DNA of 64,000 bases, taken from the NCBI GenBank assembly GCA_047967505.1, contig CM106540.1, one strand, 5' to 3'. Positions 54,982 to 64,000 of this stretch are shown here, piece after piece. The translations under genes and the position numbers were made by a program. Numbering within the stretch: the stretch's first letter is position 1; every line of letters starts with the position of its first letter. The notes under the pieces are model-generated. The model saw nothing but the letters and a program-made list of their open reading frames with translations, was not told the DNA's origin and made no database searches. The DNA is from Dipteris shenzhenensis (Eukaryota; Polypodiophyta; Polypodiopsida; Gleicheniales).

Positions 54982-56235
54982 GCCTCATGCTACAGTTGTG
55001 ATGCCTAATGGTCAGTGGAATTATGTGGTGTCTCAGCAAGGGGGTGAGCTTGTCTGTATGGTCCGGCTGGAAGAACTCCGCGATCATGTTCTGAGAAGAG
55101 TCTACCAGGTTATGCTTCTCCCCTCTCTGGGATCGAAGTAGGTGCTCACGATGTCTGACTGCCTCGTGAATGAACGCGGCCAAGCATCTCTGGTGTGGAA
55201 AGAGAGAAACCAGGATAACAACCCGGAGCTATCTCTAAATAAACAATAGAAGCGCCCCCGAATCTCATAGTACACTGGGCATTTGAAAATGAGATGCTCC
55301 TTAGACTCAATCTCCTGTAGGCCATATAAGATGCATGTGTGTCTTTCCTTGGGTAAACCCTCTGCCCTGCCACGATATATACAAGTCTATGTGAAGAGAC
55401 CCGAAACTGCCCAATAGAGATCCTCAGTGAATGGGGTGTGCATATCCTGGTGGGTCAATAAACCCCTCGTCTAAGATATGTAGTCAATGATCTTTGTAGA
55501 ACCTGAGCTTCAATGTAAGCTCATTCGGTTCCAACGAGGTCCGAAATGTGTGTAGCTGCAAAAGATCCTCACGTATGGCCTGATTGACCTCATGATACCG
55601 GAGTGGGGAGAATGGCCCATCAATGCTGCACTGGAAGGAAGTATGTCCATGTGGAGCCCCAATCGCTCAAACCACCTCACTGTGTGCCCAAACCAGCATC
55701 TCTGCTCACCTGCAGTTGATAGCGCTATAAAAGAGGATAATGCTAGCCACAATCATCTGCTGCGTTCAGAGGTGCAATCCCCATAAGCCCTAACTCGATA
55801 TAGGTAGGTGATGACCTCAAATGCTGCATCGAGCTGCAATGGAGATGATCTAAACTCGGCATGGATGATTTGGTGAGGAACCGACGGCTTACTGCGAATC
55901 ATCCGTGATTACATGAGTACCTGTACTCGCTCCACACGAGCCCACTCAGTATCTGACAGATCCTGCTGGTCCGACCAGAGAGTCAAAAAGTAGGCATTTG
56001 GTCCGAGGGTCTTGAAAGTGAGAGTGGAAGCATTGCCTCTCTAATTTGGCCAACGAGGCATACCCTTTGCTTAAACGAGCATGCATTGGCAGTCTCATGG
56101 TGAAAATAGGCCTAGAAAAGATAACCCCCAAATATGTGTATGACGAGACAATCTTGACCGGTGACCCATCAAAAGTAAACTGCTCCCGGTGCATAGCGAC
56201 CCGAGATTTGTTGAAAAATGATGAAATCTAAGGAC
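54982..56235 (-). mobile_element. LINE-F remnant (LINE-D clade, RT C-terminus and zinc finger)
   Basis: Reading the minus strand: MHREQFTFDGSPVKIVSSYT followed by YLGVIF (the RT C-terminal 'F.YLGV' block), HARLSKGYASLAKLERQCF, then near 55300 a finger region LYGLQEIESKEHLIFKC with PVYYEIRGRFYCLFRDS, and AFIHEAVRHREHLLRSQRG at the end. It preserves the uninterrupted form of the site where LINE-D was hit by the small LTR element. It lies 390 bp upstream of the N-box exon. Confidence 0.75.
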
Positions 56236-56626
56236 TAGCCAATATAAGGGTGAGGGATCTACAAGCCCTAACCTTACAAGAAAGACTTTGTGGCATATAT
56301 CTAGTAGCCATGTTTCAATTGGCAAATTTCGATTGGCAATTAGCACTAAAATGCACTCTGACTATGCTATTAATAAATCTGCACTATATCATTACAATGA
56401 ATTCCTTACGTGCGCTGCCACAAGTTTTAGAGAAGACTTTATTGGTTGCATTCATTTGTCTGAGGCTGACCTTTGAAAATTTGTATTGTTATTAACAATT
56501 CAAATCTAGATATTTCTTTATTTATATCTGACATTTGGTTTGATTCATTTCATTACCACATTTTTAGCAATTCCAACATTAAGTTTTGTATTATACCTCC
56601 TTTAATAAATCTTCTACAATGGGCAG

Positions 56627-56676
56627 GTTATGGGTGAGGTTCTAAGGATACAGCAAATATTGAACAATCTTATCAG
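56627..56676 (+). CDS. Histidine kinase exon: beginning of N-box of the ATPase domain
   Basis: This 50-nt exon encodes VMGEVLRIQQILNNLI plus AG, the first two bases of a Ser or Arg codon. The family has 'viGDvlRirQILtNLisNAvKFT' here, so this is the start of the N-box. The acceptor is GGGCAG (AG at 56625-56626) and the donor GTATGA starts at 56677, phase 2. The exon with the invariant Asn was not found in the remaining 7.3 kb. It is easily missed, being short and isolated between a LINE fragment and AT-rich intron sequence. Confidence 0.82.
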
Positions 56677-56820
56677 GTATGATCATGAATGTTTGACATC
56701 CAGTGTTAATAATTAGTCATGAAAAATGGTGGGCTTCTGCGAGCCCGCTATGTGGCACTTCGTTCTATGTTCTTCTATGGCCTCTCTTCCCTAATATTCC
56801 ATCTATTCTACCCCTGCATT
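56677..56820. other. Intron start after the N-box exon
   Basis: Begins with the donor GTATGATC. AT-rich. No further exon of the kinase was recognised here. Confidence 0.4.
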
Positions 56821-57260
56821 GTACCATGCTTTGTGTTTGGTTTCCTCCATTGCTTTGTAAGATAGTCTTGTTGGTGTCCATTTGTGTAATCGTTTTGTGA
56901 TATTGGATGCTTTCCCTTCCAAAGGTAATATACTTGTCTCGTCAACTTGACTCCTACTTCTTCTATGATGAATCTTTCTTGTATCCTTTCTATTCTCTGC
57001 TAGTGTCTGTGTCATTTTTACACACACATTGAATTGGATGTGTTGACATAGTGCTTCCCTTCCAATGGTCATGCTTGCCTAATCTACTAGTATATGGTGC
57101 GGGACATGTAACTTGACTCCAAATTCCTTCCATGATGAAGGTTTCTTGTATCTGTTCTGTTCTCTTCCAGCCTTCCTTGGTGAGTCTTGTGGCCCATGCT
57201 TGACATCTGTATAGGATCACTATTTGTACCAATATAGTATAGACAAACTTCCTCATTTCC
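56821..57260 (-). mobile_element. LINE fragment with internal duplication
   Basis: The minus strand reads LVQIVILYRCQAWATRLTKE, then RTEQIQETFIMEGIWSQVTC, like the LINE RT tail 'vLlYG.evWg.....W..iekiQ..fi....gvk..tpy'. A second, downstream copy of the same segment (ERIQERFI-like frame, IHHRRSRSQVDE) makes a tandem pair offset by about 170 bp. Confidence 0.55.
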
Positions 57261-57349
57261 CAATAACAAAAATGTGCCTTTCAGTGTAAAACAAAAGCTG
57301 CATGCTTCGAACATTTCTTTTTCATCTGCTCACAAGCTTCCCCCTACTG

Positions 57350-57860
57350 CTTGACTTGCTGCCCCCCCATGCCTCATTTTTGCACACGCCCTCCCCCCTC
57401 ATCCCCCCAAGCCGCGAACCTCTCCAGCCCCTATGCACTTCTTTTGAGCCTGTTGCCTTACAATATGTATGAATGCTTGTGTACAGGGCTATATAGCCCT
57501 ATTCCCCCCTCCCTTTCCCTCTTTTACCTCGTCCCCTCCCTCTCAGCTTTTTCTGGCCCCTCTCTGACACCCTCATCCCTAGCCCTTCTGCCCTCCTTCC
57601 CTTCCCTCCTCCCCATCTTCCCCGCCAGTTCAGCCCCTTCTTTTGTTAGTTTCCCCTTAGTTTCTCTTCTTTATGCTAGTTTCCCCTTAGTTTCTCCCTC
57701 AGGTCTTGCAGCATTCTATTTTTCTTCAAAGCTTTCGCGTCAGCCTCCCATTTCAAGATCGGTGAATGGCTTCACCTTCAGCCAATCATGTTTCGGAAAC
57801 ACAATGCATTTGTCATGGTTCATGTGTCACAAGTCTCTACTTTCTGTCTTCTAGGCTGTA
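57350..57860. repeat. Pyrimidine-rich tract
   Basis: C/T-rich plus strand with short duplications such as CTAGTTTCCCCTTAGTTTCTC. The open frame across it (57351-57854) is proline/serine/leucine-rich and is explained by composition. Confidence 0.55.
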
Positions 57861-59220
57861 GCTGTCTTCCAATTCGGATATCTACGTAGCAATGAGCACC
57901 TCACTAGCTGTGAGAATGAGTCTTTTCGGGAAATATAAGCTGCAGCAGCTACAAAAGATTGTGTAATAAGAAAGTTCCAGTATATTTTGCTCGCATTCAT
58001 GGATCAGGCTTGGGATTGGATGCTCTTTGCCTTACCTTCTGTCCTCTTTGCACACTTATCCGATATCCAGATTTTGGGAAGAGGTTTCCTTCAGGTGGTC
58101 TTTGATTTGGTAGACATTGCAGCACAGGTCCTTCAGGCTTGCCCTCTAGCTCTCTCTTCCAAGTTGGTGTCCTCATCTCGTTTCATGTTGGAATTGAATC
58201 TAGTAGAAGAGGATAGGCAGATCACTTATTTATTCATCACATTTCTCGGCCTTCCACAGGTTTATCACCGCCGGCTCCTCTTTTAGAGTGGTCACAAAGG
58301 TTTCTCCACTTCTTGGTTTACCTTCTTTGGCAGCAGAGGTAGTCAGATCTAATGGAGTGCAAATTGTGTGAGGCCCTAGGGTCAGCCAACCTAAAAAGCA
58401 TGAAACGATTAAAGAAGGAAAATAAAAAGTGAATAGAAGACATTCAAAAAGCTCGCTCTCTCTTTTTTTTTCATTCTAAAAGGAAATTCCTCCTTAAATA
58501 CAATTTATGGCCATTCCCCCAAGCACTGTCCACAACCATTGCATGTGGGATAACTCCTATGCCAGATGGCACTCTCATCCTCAATCCCCCATTTAGGCCT
58601 CTCCTACTCTATTCTCCACAACGTCTACACTAATTCATCACCGTCCTTGGTGAATGCAAAACAATAAGATGAGGGAACATGCCTTCCTCTATAACCAGAA
58701 AAGTTTGATAAGTGATCGGACAAGCAAGCTAGCATGATGTGAAAAATACATTTTTCAACCGTTCCTCCTTTAGGTGAGAGTGATTACATCCACGCATATT
58801 TTATCTATATCAACCACAAGTCTCTAAGCCAAAAGCAGCTCTCCAAACATATTCATATCGTGATAGTAAGCAACTAGCCTACTCTAATGGTTCTTGAGAA
58901 GATCTAGGTTGTAAGCCACCTGTGTCAGCCGCTCACCCCTCCAAGAGCTTCCCTCTAAACCCATCATCAGCAAAAAGCCATACATGTGAGCAGATTTTAA
59001 CCGTCTATCACTCCTTTAATCATGGTTACAAGAAGACTTGTTAACAAAAACCCGTATATATAAAGTGCATGCCTCAAAAAGAGGGTAAAACTAGGAGAAA
59101 GGATTCACATTGCTACTTATTGAGGAGGTTTCGCCACCCCTTCTTACTATTGTTGCCATTTGATGAGAAGGTGCCGATACTGCTTGCTACACAAAGAAGA
59201 GTTAAGGGAAGAGACTGGAT
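57861..59220. other. Mostly unassigned; contains a fourth copy of the 300-bp repeat
   Basis: 58060-58390 parallels the cluster at 465-1085 (shared LVEEDRQIT...FLGLPQVYH frame text and GCAGCAGAGG(T/C)AGT). 58391-59220 shows no domain, RNA gene or LTR pair. Confidence 0.4.
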
Positions 59221-59224
59221 GTCC

Positions 59225-59237
59225 TCTTGTCATATGC

Positions 59238-59277
<40 letters not shown>

Positions 59278-60289
59278 GAGAGAGAGATTAACGTCCTTGG
59301 GAAGCCTCATGGGCCTATGGGACAAAGTACATCAAGAGAAAGATACTCATACAAGCCTTTGTGGACTGAAGCAAAGGGCGTGTTAGGGCCCTTGCTGAGT
59401 GCTATAGTAGACTAAAGAGCTCAAAGCTCAAACTCAAAAGTCAAAACTTGAAAACTAAGACTCTGAATCCGAAGCCCAATCTCATGGTGGCTCTCTGGTG
59501 GGCTGAAAAGATATCCCGGATCTGCGTATGTCGAGCCGTCTCTCGTTGTGGCGGAGGATGTGGTCTCCTTGACCTCTGTATTCGAGGGCTATGTCAAGAG
59601 TGACGCCTTGTCTCTGGTGGTCTTTTGTAAGAAGAGTCGAGATAGACCGAACCTCGATCGTACGTGCTTTGGTCACTCTCCGTGTCGTGTGTGGCCTCTG
59701 CGTCTCTGGCTCGATAGTGTCGCACAGTCTCTCCCCATTGACCCATACTATCCTCATGTCAACTAGCTCCTCCTCCTCGACCCCACTATGTCCTGAAGCT
59801 GACTCAAATGCATAGAAATCCGTGACATGCGTGCTCGGTCTACCTCAGCCTCAAGTGGTGCAGCCGCCTCCTACTGTTGTTTAATTTGTCGCAGTAGCGT
59901 CTCTGTGTTGTCGCATCTCAATCAGATAGAGGCCAATGTGGACTTGGTCGTGGAAGTGGATCAGTCGTGAGAGTGGGCCAAAGCCACACCTCTCTTGAAC
60001 GAGGTAGTGATGTCGCCCTTGGATCTCATAATAGGTTGGGCAGACACATAAGAAATTCTTCTCTGTCTCAACCTTCCCTAACATGCATAGCCTGCAGATC
60101 CGTTGCTCTCTGGTATGTCTGTAGCTAGAGCTCCCTACCTCAATCCCTAGTTGATGGCACGAGACCCGCATCTGTCCAATGGCAAACCTCAGTGCATGTG
60201 AGATGCCTCAGCTCGGTCAACCCCCCTTGAGTAGAGCTAGGATGGGTTGGACCTGTGTGCGTTCGTTAGCTTGTGCATCGTGCGTGGTC

Positions 60290-60323
<34 letters not shown>

Positions 60324-60480
60324 CTGCAAGAGGCCTTGCCGGCCTCTGGGACAAAGCGCAAAGTACACCAAAAGGGAAAGAAACTCATACAAGCCACAAA
60401 GGGCTGGAGCAAAGGGCGTGCGCTAAGACCCTTGCTGAGTACTATTCTGAAATAAAGAGCTCAATAGCTCAAGCAAAATC
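59225..60480 (-). mobile_element. LINE-H remnant (LINE-D clade C-terminus) with flanking GA-repeat duplications
   Basis: The minus strand gives VSCHQLGIEVGSSSYRHTRE, then the finger ICRLCMLGKVETEKNFLCVC and PTYYEIQGRHHYL (59960-60171), and an acidic tail to 59482. A ~170-bp segment starting with (GA)n and containing GGGACAAAG...GCAAAGGGCGTG and CCTTGCTGAGT occurs at 59241-59410 and again at 60292-60450. This suggests two successive, partially overlapping insertions of the same family. Confidence 0.65.
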
Positions 60481-60574
60481 AATTACAAAACATATCATGT
60501 GCTATTTGGGGTAGGTTGAGAGTTGGAGTTGTAACTTAGAATCCAAAACCCGGCATTATAGTGACTAGTCTTTG

Positions 60575-60856
60575 ATTCACTGATGGAGGAACCTCTTTTA
60601 GAAATGAACTAATTGAAGATGTGGTGCATAAGCTTAAGATAAATCATAGCATGCCCACGCCATACTATCCCCAATGGAATGGCTTGGCTGAGAAAACAAA
60701 AGGATTGTTGTGCAATTCAATGGGAAAGCTTATAGATACCAAGAAAAGGCATTGGGATAGGTAGTTGACAGAAGTTTTATGGGCTTAAAGAACCACATAC
60801 AAGATAGCTATCGGGTTTACATCATTCCACTAGTATATAGGATAGAAGCCATTTTG
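60575..60856 (+). pseudogene. Ty3/gypsy integrase core fragment
   Basis: Reads TDGGTSFRNELIEDVVHKLK, then PTPYYPQWNGLAEKTKGLLC and, after a stop, LWA*RTTYKIAIGFTSF. This is the gypsy integrase 'TDgGtqFt...S.pYhPQaNGlaErtn..l...L' region, ending at the WA.RT block. Copia-4 starts right after it. Confidence 0.8.
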
Positions 60857-61121
60857 TGTTGGGGTAAAGGCACTATGGCCACCCAAGTACAGTTAGTACA
60901 CTTAGTGGTAAAGACACTATGGCCACCCAAGTACAATTAGTACACTTAGTACTTTATTTGTTAAGTACACTAAGTACACCGTACTTAGTGTTGTAACCTT
61001 ATCCTTTCATATAAAAGGTTGACTGTGTGCTAGGGGAGGTACACACATACGTTTTATCCCCACACTTCTTGTGTTTATCCTGCTTGTGTGTGTCGGTGTG
61101 CTCCCACTCTCCCCTTCCACA
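60857..61121 (+). repeat. 5' LTR of Copia-4
   Basis: 265 bp, TGTTGGGGTAAAGG to CCTTCCACA. A 44-bp unit (GGTAAAG(G/A)CACTATGGCC...ACTTAGT) is tandemly duplicated at its start (60862-60949). It includes a TATA-like CATATAAAAGG near 61010. Next to it, ACTTCTATCAGAGCC resembles the tRNA-iMet primer site with changes in its first bases. The 3' LTR is outside the window. Confidence 0.7.
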
Positions 61122-62414
61122 ACTTCTATCAGAGCCATCAACACAACCATCGCTAGGCAGCCAGCATCACAGCCATCGCTAGGCAGCCAGCATCAGAGCC
61201 ATCGCTAGGCAGTCAGCAGCACTGCCATCGCTAGGCAGCGGCGACAGCAACGGCAGCCTGCAGACAGCGCCGTCAGCAGCGCCTTCAGCTACTAGCGCTG
61301 CCAGCGCTAGCAGCCTTCGAGGCTGTTCGTCGCCAGCGCCAAGGCCACCGGCGACGCCAGCGCCAAGGCCACCAGTGACGCCAGCGGCGCCACCAGCAGC
61401 AAGCCAGGTGGCGCCAGCAATTCCGCCATCAGCGCCACAAGTGGCCACAGGTGCATGTCCTCGCCATCGCCATCGTCGGAGAGCTCGGAGACGTTCACGA
61501 TCGTAGAGCAGCCCGCTTCACCCGTTTTTTTTTTGTTCCTTCAGCCTTCAGTTCTTTTCAGTCCCAGCGCAATTTTTGAGCTCATACTTGAGCATTGTGG
61601 GTCAGATGTATTGTCAGTGAGGTAGATCTGCAGATCTATGCCTCCTATGTGAGAGAAATTCTCATTTTCTTTGAATTGCGGAATCAAGGGGCTTTTGTAG
61701 CCACAGCCAAGCATTGGCTTATACACGCACTTGTTTGCGTATATCCTCCTGATTGGAGTTGATTTGTGCAAGGATTTGATGCATTTTATGACTTACGGGA
61801 CAGTGGCAGATGCATATGAATTGGGGCTTTTGACATTGTTATGCATATCAGTGTTGTGGGAAACACCTAGATGCCTTATGTGATCAGTGGAGCTTTGGGA
61901 AAGCGGTGTATGCACTAAAATCTTTAAAAATTGGCTTCCAGTCAAGGGGCTTTTGCCTCATTCAAGTTCTAAACTGTGTAACACAGTTATAGAGGCAAGA
62001 GAAAGTCTAATTCTGACAGTTTTGGACAGTTATACAGTCAATTTCTGTTGCTGTACTAGAAAGTACAGTCGGGTACTGTCCGGAGTCAATTTTTGGACTG
62101 TAAACAGTCACTTTACTGAAGTTTAAAGTGCATAAAACAGTGCTGTTTTCACTGTTACAGCAGGGACATACATTGTGTCAAATCAAGGTACTGCTGTAGT
62201 GTACTACAGAGCATCAATTAATGCATTAAGTATTTCTTTTCTGGATCTGCAGCAGGCAGGAAACAGACAGTATTTACTGTTAAGTGGGAGAAAGTTGCAG
62301 GTCCTGTGTTCCATTGCAGGAATTAACTTTTGAGCACAACTACAAGTGCATCTGTGCACTTAGTTTGCAGGGAGTCAGGCACCCAAGTGTGGGTTATATT
62401 TCTTGCTGATTGTA
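61122..62414 (+). other. Copia-4 leader with CCATCGCTAGGCAGCC repeats
   Basis: Four units of (A/G)CCATCGCTAGGCAG(C/T)CAGCA at 61147-61238, then GCC/GCG-rich GCCAGCGCCAAGGCCACC repeats to about 61400. GGGGCTTTTG is at 61688, 61823 and 61946. Alanine/glycine-rich frames on the minus strand here are artefacts. An upstream peptide role is not supported. Confidence 0.55.
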
Positions 62415-62758
62415 ATGGCTTCATCCTCGGAATCTTCTCTTCTCAATATTAAAAAGTTGCAGGGTGCTGCTAACTACCCAATGTGGAAAAAGATGGTCCT
62501 GAATGTGCTAATTCTCAGGCAGTTTCATGCTCCTATTATACACAAAGGTGTGAAGCCCACTGGCACATCTGATGATGCTTGGGCACTAGCTGATCTGTCA
62601 GCAAAGTCCATAATTGAATTGTCACTCCATGAGAGTGTTGTTTGGAATGTGGATGGTGAAAAAACAGCCTGTGGTGTGTGGAAAAAGCTACAGGACACAT
62701 ATGAGCAGCAGAGTGTAGCCACAAAGATATATTGGCTGCGCAAGTTCTTCAATCTGAA
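62415..62758 (+). pseudogene. Copia-4 gag N-terminal part
   Basis: Starts MASSSESSLLNIKKLQGAAN, followed by YPMWKKMVLNVLILRQF and VWKKLQDTYEQQSVATKIYW then LRKFFNLKI, the standard UBN2-type copia gag N-terminal half. Directly after FFNLK the expected middle of gag (about 75-80 residues) is missing, and the frame changes by one. The frame opened here stops at 62870 without other domains. Confidence 0.8.
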
Positions 62759-64000
62759 GATTCACCACAGCTGTAACAAATGCAAACACTTTCATAAGTT
62801 TTTCAGATATCACAGGGCTGATCTTGCAAGAAGAGCAGAAGCTGAAAGCTCAAGATGCAGTAAAGCCTAACAATGCCTTAAATGCAAGGGGGAGAAGTCA
62901 GCAAAGAGGCAAATCTCAGGAAAGGGGAAAAGGGAGGAGCAAGTCCCGCTCCAACAAAGATGTTGAGTGCTACTACTGTGGCAAAAAGGGACATACCAAA
63001 AAGCAGTGCTTTAAACTGAAAAATGATAAGAGAGACAAAGCCAAAAACACTGATGCGTCAGATGCAAAAGCAATTGTACCAGTAAGCAATGGCAAGAGCA
63101 GTGTGAAGATTGAAGAGCTTCATTCTACACACGGTTATGACAGTGAGGGAGAGGTTCTATTTCTCTCTACTTTGGATGCTCATTCTCTCCATGCAGGAGA
63201 TTTTGCAGACATGCACTCTTGGATCATTGACTCAGGTGCCTCATTCCATGTTACACCTTACAAAGAATTGTTTGTAAGATATGCAGTAGGCAGTAATGGA
63301 GTCGTTTTTCTAGGGGATAATCATGCATGCAGTATTGTTGGTATCGGAGATGTCAGGCTTGTATTTGCTGATGGTACTCAGCTTATGCTTCACAATGTTA
63401 GGCATGTACCCGAAGTCAAGAAAAATCTGATTTTTATTGGCATGTTGGATGACGAAGGTTTTGTGACCAGCTTTGGTCATGGTTTCTGGAAGGTCACCAA
63501 AGGTGCCCTGGTTGTTGCCAGAGGCTCTAAGGTTGACACAATGTATACTCTTCATGCTAAAGTATGTAATCATGCTGATATTCATGCCACCGAGCTGCCG
63601 AATATTTCTATGTGGCATAGCCGGATGGGACATATGAGCATAAGTGGAATGGAGCAATTGGCTCGCCTTGGCTACTTACCGTCTCTTAAATTTTCTGATT
63701 TAAAGTTTTGTGAGCACTGCATATATGGTAGACAGTTACAGTGTCCTCATAAAAGGAGATTAGGACATAAAGATGCTCAACTTGAGCTTGTGCATACAGA
63801 CGTGTGTGAGATGCCTAGTCCTTCACTTGGAGGTGCACGGTACTTTGTCACATTTATAGATGATTCCACAAGGAAGGTGTGGGTGTATCCTCTTCGATTG
63901 AAGAGTGATGTCTTTCCAGTGTTCCAGAAATGGCTTGCTATGGTTGAGAACCAAACAGGCAGAACACTGAAGGCTTTGCGGTCAGATAACGGTGGGGAGT
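62759..64000 (+). CDS. Copia-4 gag end and pol (protease, pre-integrase, integrase start), truncated by window end
   Basis: Open in one frame from after 62718 to the window end. It holds the gag end SDITGLILQEEQKLKAQDAV, an Arg/Ser/Lys-rich stretch, and zinc knuckle CYYCGKKGHTKKQC (62968-63009). Protease is WIIDSGASFHVT (63223-63258). The pre-integrase is MWHSRMGHMSISGMEQLARL with C..C near 63709-63720. The integrase begins LELVHTDVCEMPSPSLGGAR, FIDDSTRKVWVYPL and ALRSDNGGE, showing the first two catalytic Asp. No stop occurs over 1.24 kb, so the only visible lesion of this element is the gag deletion/frameshift. Relation to the Copia-2 clade is distant. Confidence 0.85.

Larger units (their letters stand above)
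3890..56676 (+). other. Split host gene: PAS-domain histidine kinase (PHK-type), six exons visible, 34-kb and 17-kb introns
   Basis: Six exons join in frame into 256 codons plus 2 bases. Predicted product: a sensor histidine kinase with a PAS domain, then a helical linker, then HisKA and the start of HATPase. In two-component signalling such a protein autophosphorylates on the H-box histidine. Introns are 278, 34227, 360, 161 and 16991 bp, and a further intron of more than 7.3 kb follows. All visible borders are GT/AG and the phases match (0, 0, 1, 1, 0, then 2). From memory of the land-plant PAS-histidine kinase family the exon products are collinear with no gap, so no exon seems missing between them. 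The 5' exons, start codon and ATPase C-terminus were not found. The two large introns are filled with transposons. PHK identity rests on recalled motifs, not a search. Confidence 0.82.

Noticed and set aside
57351-57854. 167-residue Pro/Ser/Leu-rich ORF
   Set aside because: Explained by the pyrimidine-rich tract. No domain, no conserved motif and no codon structure.
59241-59287. Possible GAGA-type promoter element
   Set aside because: Long (GA)n at the end of LINE fragments, repeated at 60292. It looks like a retroposon tail, and no gene follows.
61179-61448. 89-residue Ala/Gly-rich ORF on the minus strand
   Set aside because: Antisense of the GCC-rich repeats in the Copia-4 leader.

Overview
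The window looks like nuclear DNA of a land plant with a large, repeat-rich genome. The evidence is plant-type Ty1/copia and L1-clade LINE proteins, plant-style GT-AG introns, hAT and Mutator-like elements, almost no genes, and one host gene whose introns are 34 kb and 17 kb long. The host gene is a PAS-domain histidine kinase of the type called PHK in bryophytes. Introns of this size suggest a fern, lycophyte or gymnosperm, but that is inference.

Host gene. Six exons on the + strand (3890-3946, 4225-4452, 38680-38773, 39134-39340, 39502-39635, 56627-56676) join with matching phases and GT/AG borders into 256 codons plus 2 bases without a stop. They encode the PAS domain, a linker helix, the HisKA (H-box) domain and the start of the ATPase domain. 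The 5' exons and the rest of the ATPase domain lie outside the window or were not found. Almost everything else lies inside its introns.

Layout. 1-3250: LINE debris and an unidentified 300-bp repeat family. 3890-4452: first two exons. 4795-5780: G-rich minisatellite. 5780-6028: Ty3/gypsy remnant interrupted by Copia-1 (6029-11590). 12650-36300: an old copia element (Copia-3) apparently scattered into three parts (gag, pre-integrase, integrase-RT-RNase H). Its gaps are filled by LINE-A (14901-20366, carrying a Mutator-like 1.5-kb element) and by LINE-B (about 23290-34340). LINE-B was itself split by Copia-2 (27825-33823), an intact element with LTRs that look identical. 37500-38360: gypsy RT remnant. 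38680-39635: exons 3-5. 40640-56250: second big intron, holding LINE-C (with a 486-bp MITE), LINE-D (split by a 2.2-kb LTR element with a small CCHC ORF), LINE-E (split by an LTR element, which is split by an ORF1-only LINE, which is split by a hAT-like MITE), a hAT transposase remnant, a 5' LTR-gag fragment and LINE-F. 56627-56676: sixth exon. 56800-60860: LINE and gypsy debris, a CT-rich tract and GA repeats. 60857-64000: 5' LTR, leader, gag and pol of Copia-4, cut by the window end.

The window therefore reads as one host gene kept in frame while its introns became a stratified archive of insertions. Several insertion events can be ordered from target-site duplications and from related copies elsewhere in the window that preserve the unoccupied site. 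Three copia leaders share a GGGGCTTTTG motif, one copia leader has about 25 GTAC sites in roughly 375 bp, and one LTR-like stretch has a dense TTGAC (W-box) cluster upstream of a TATA box.
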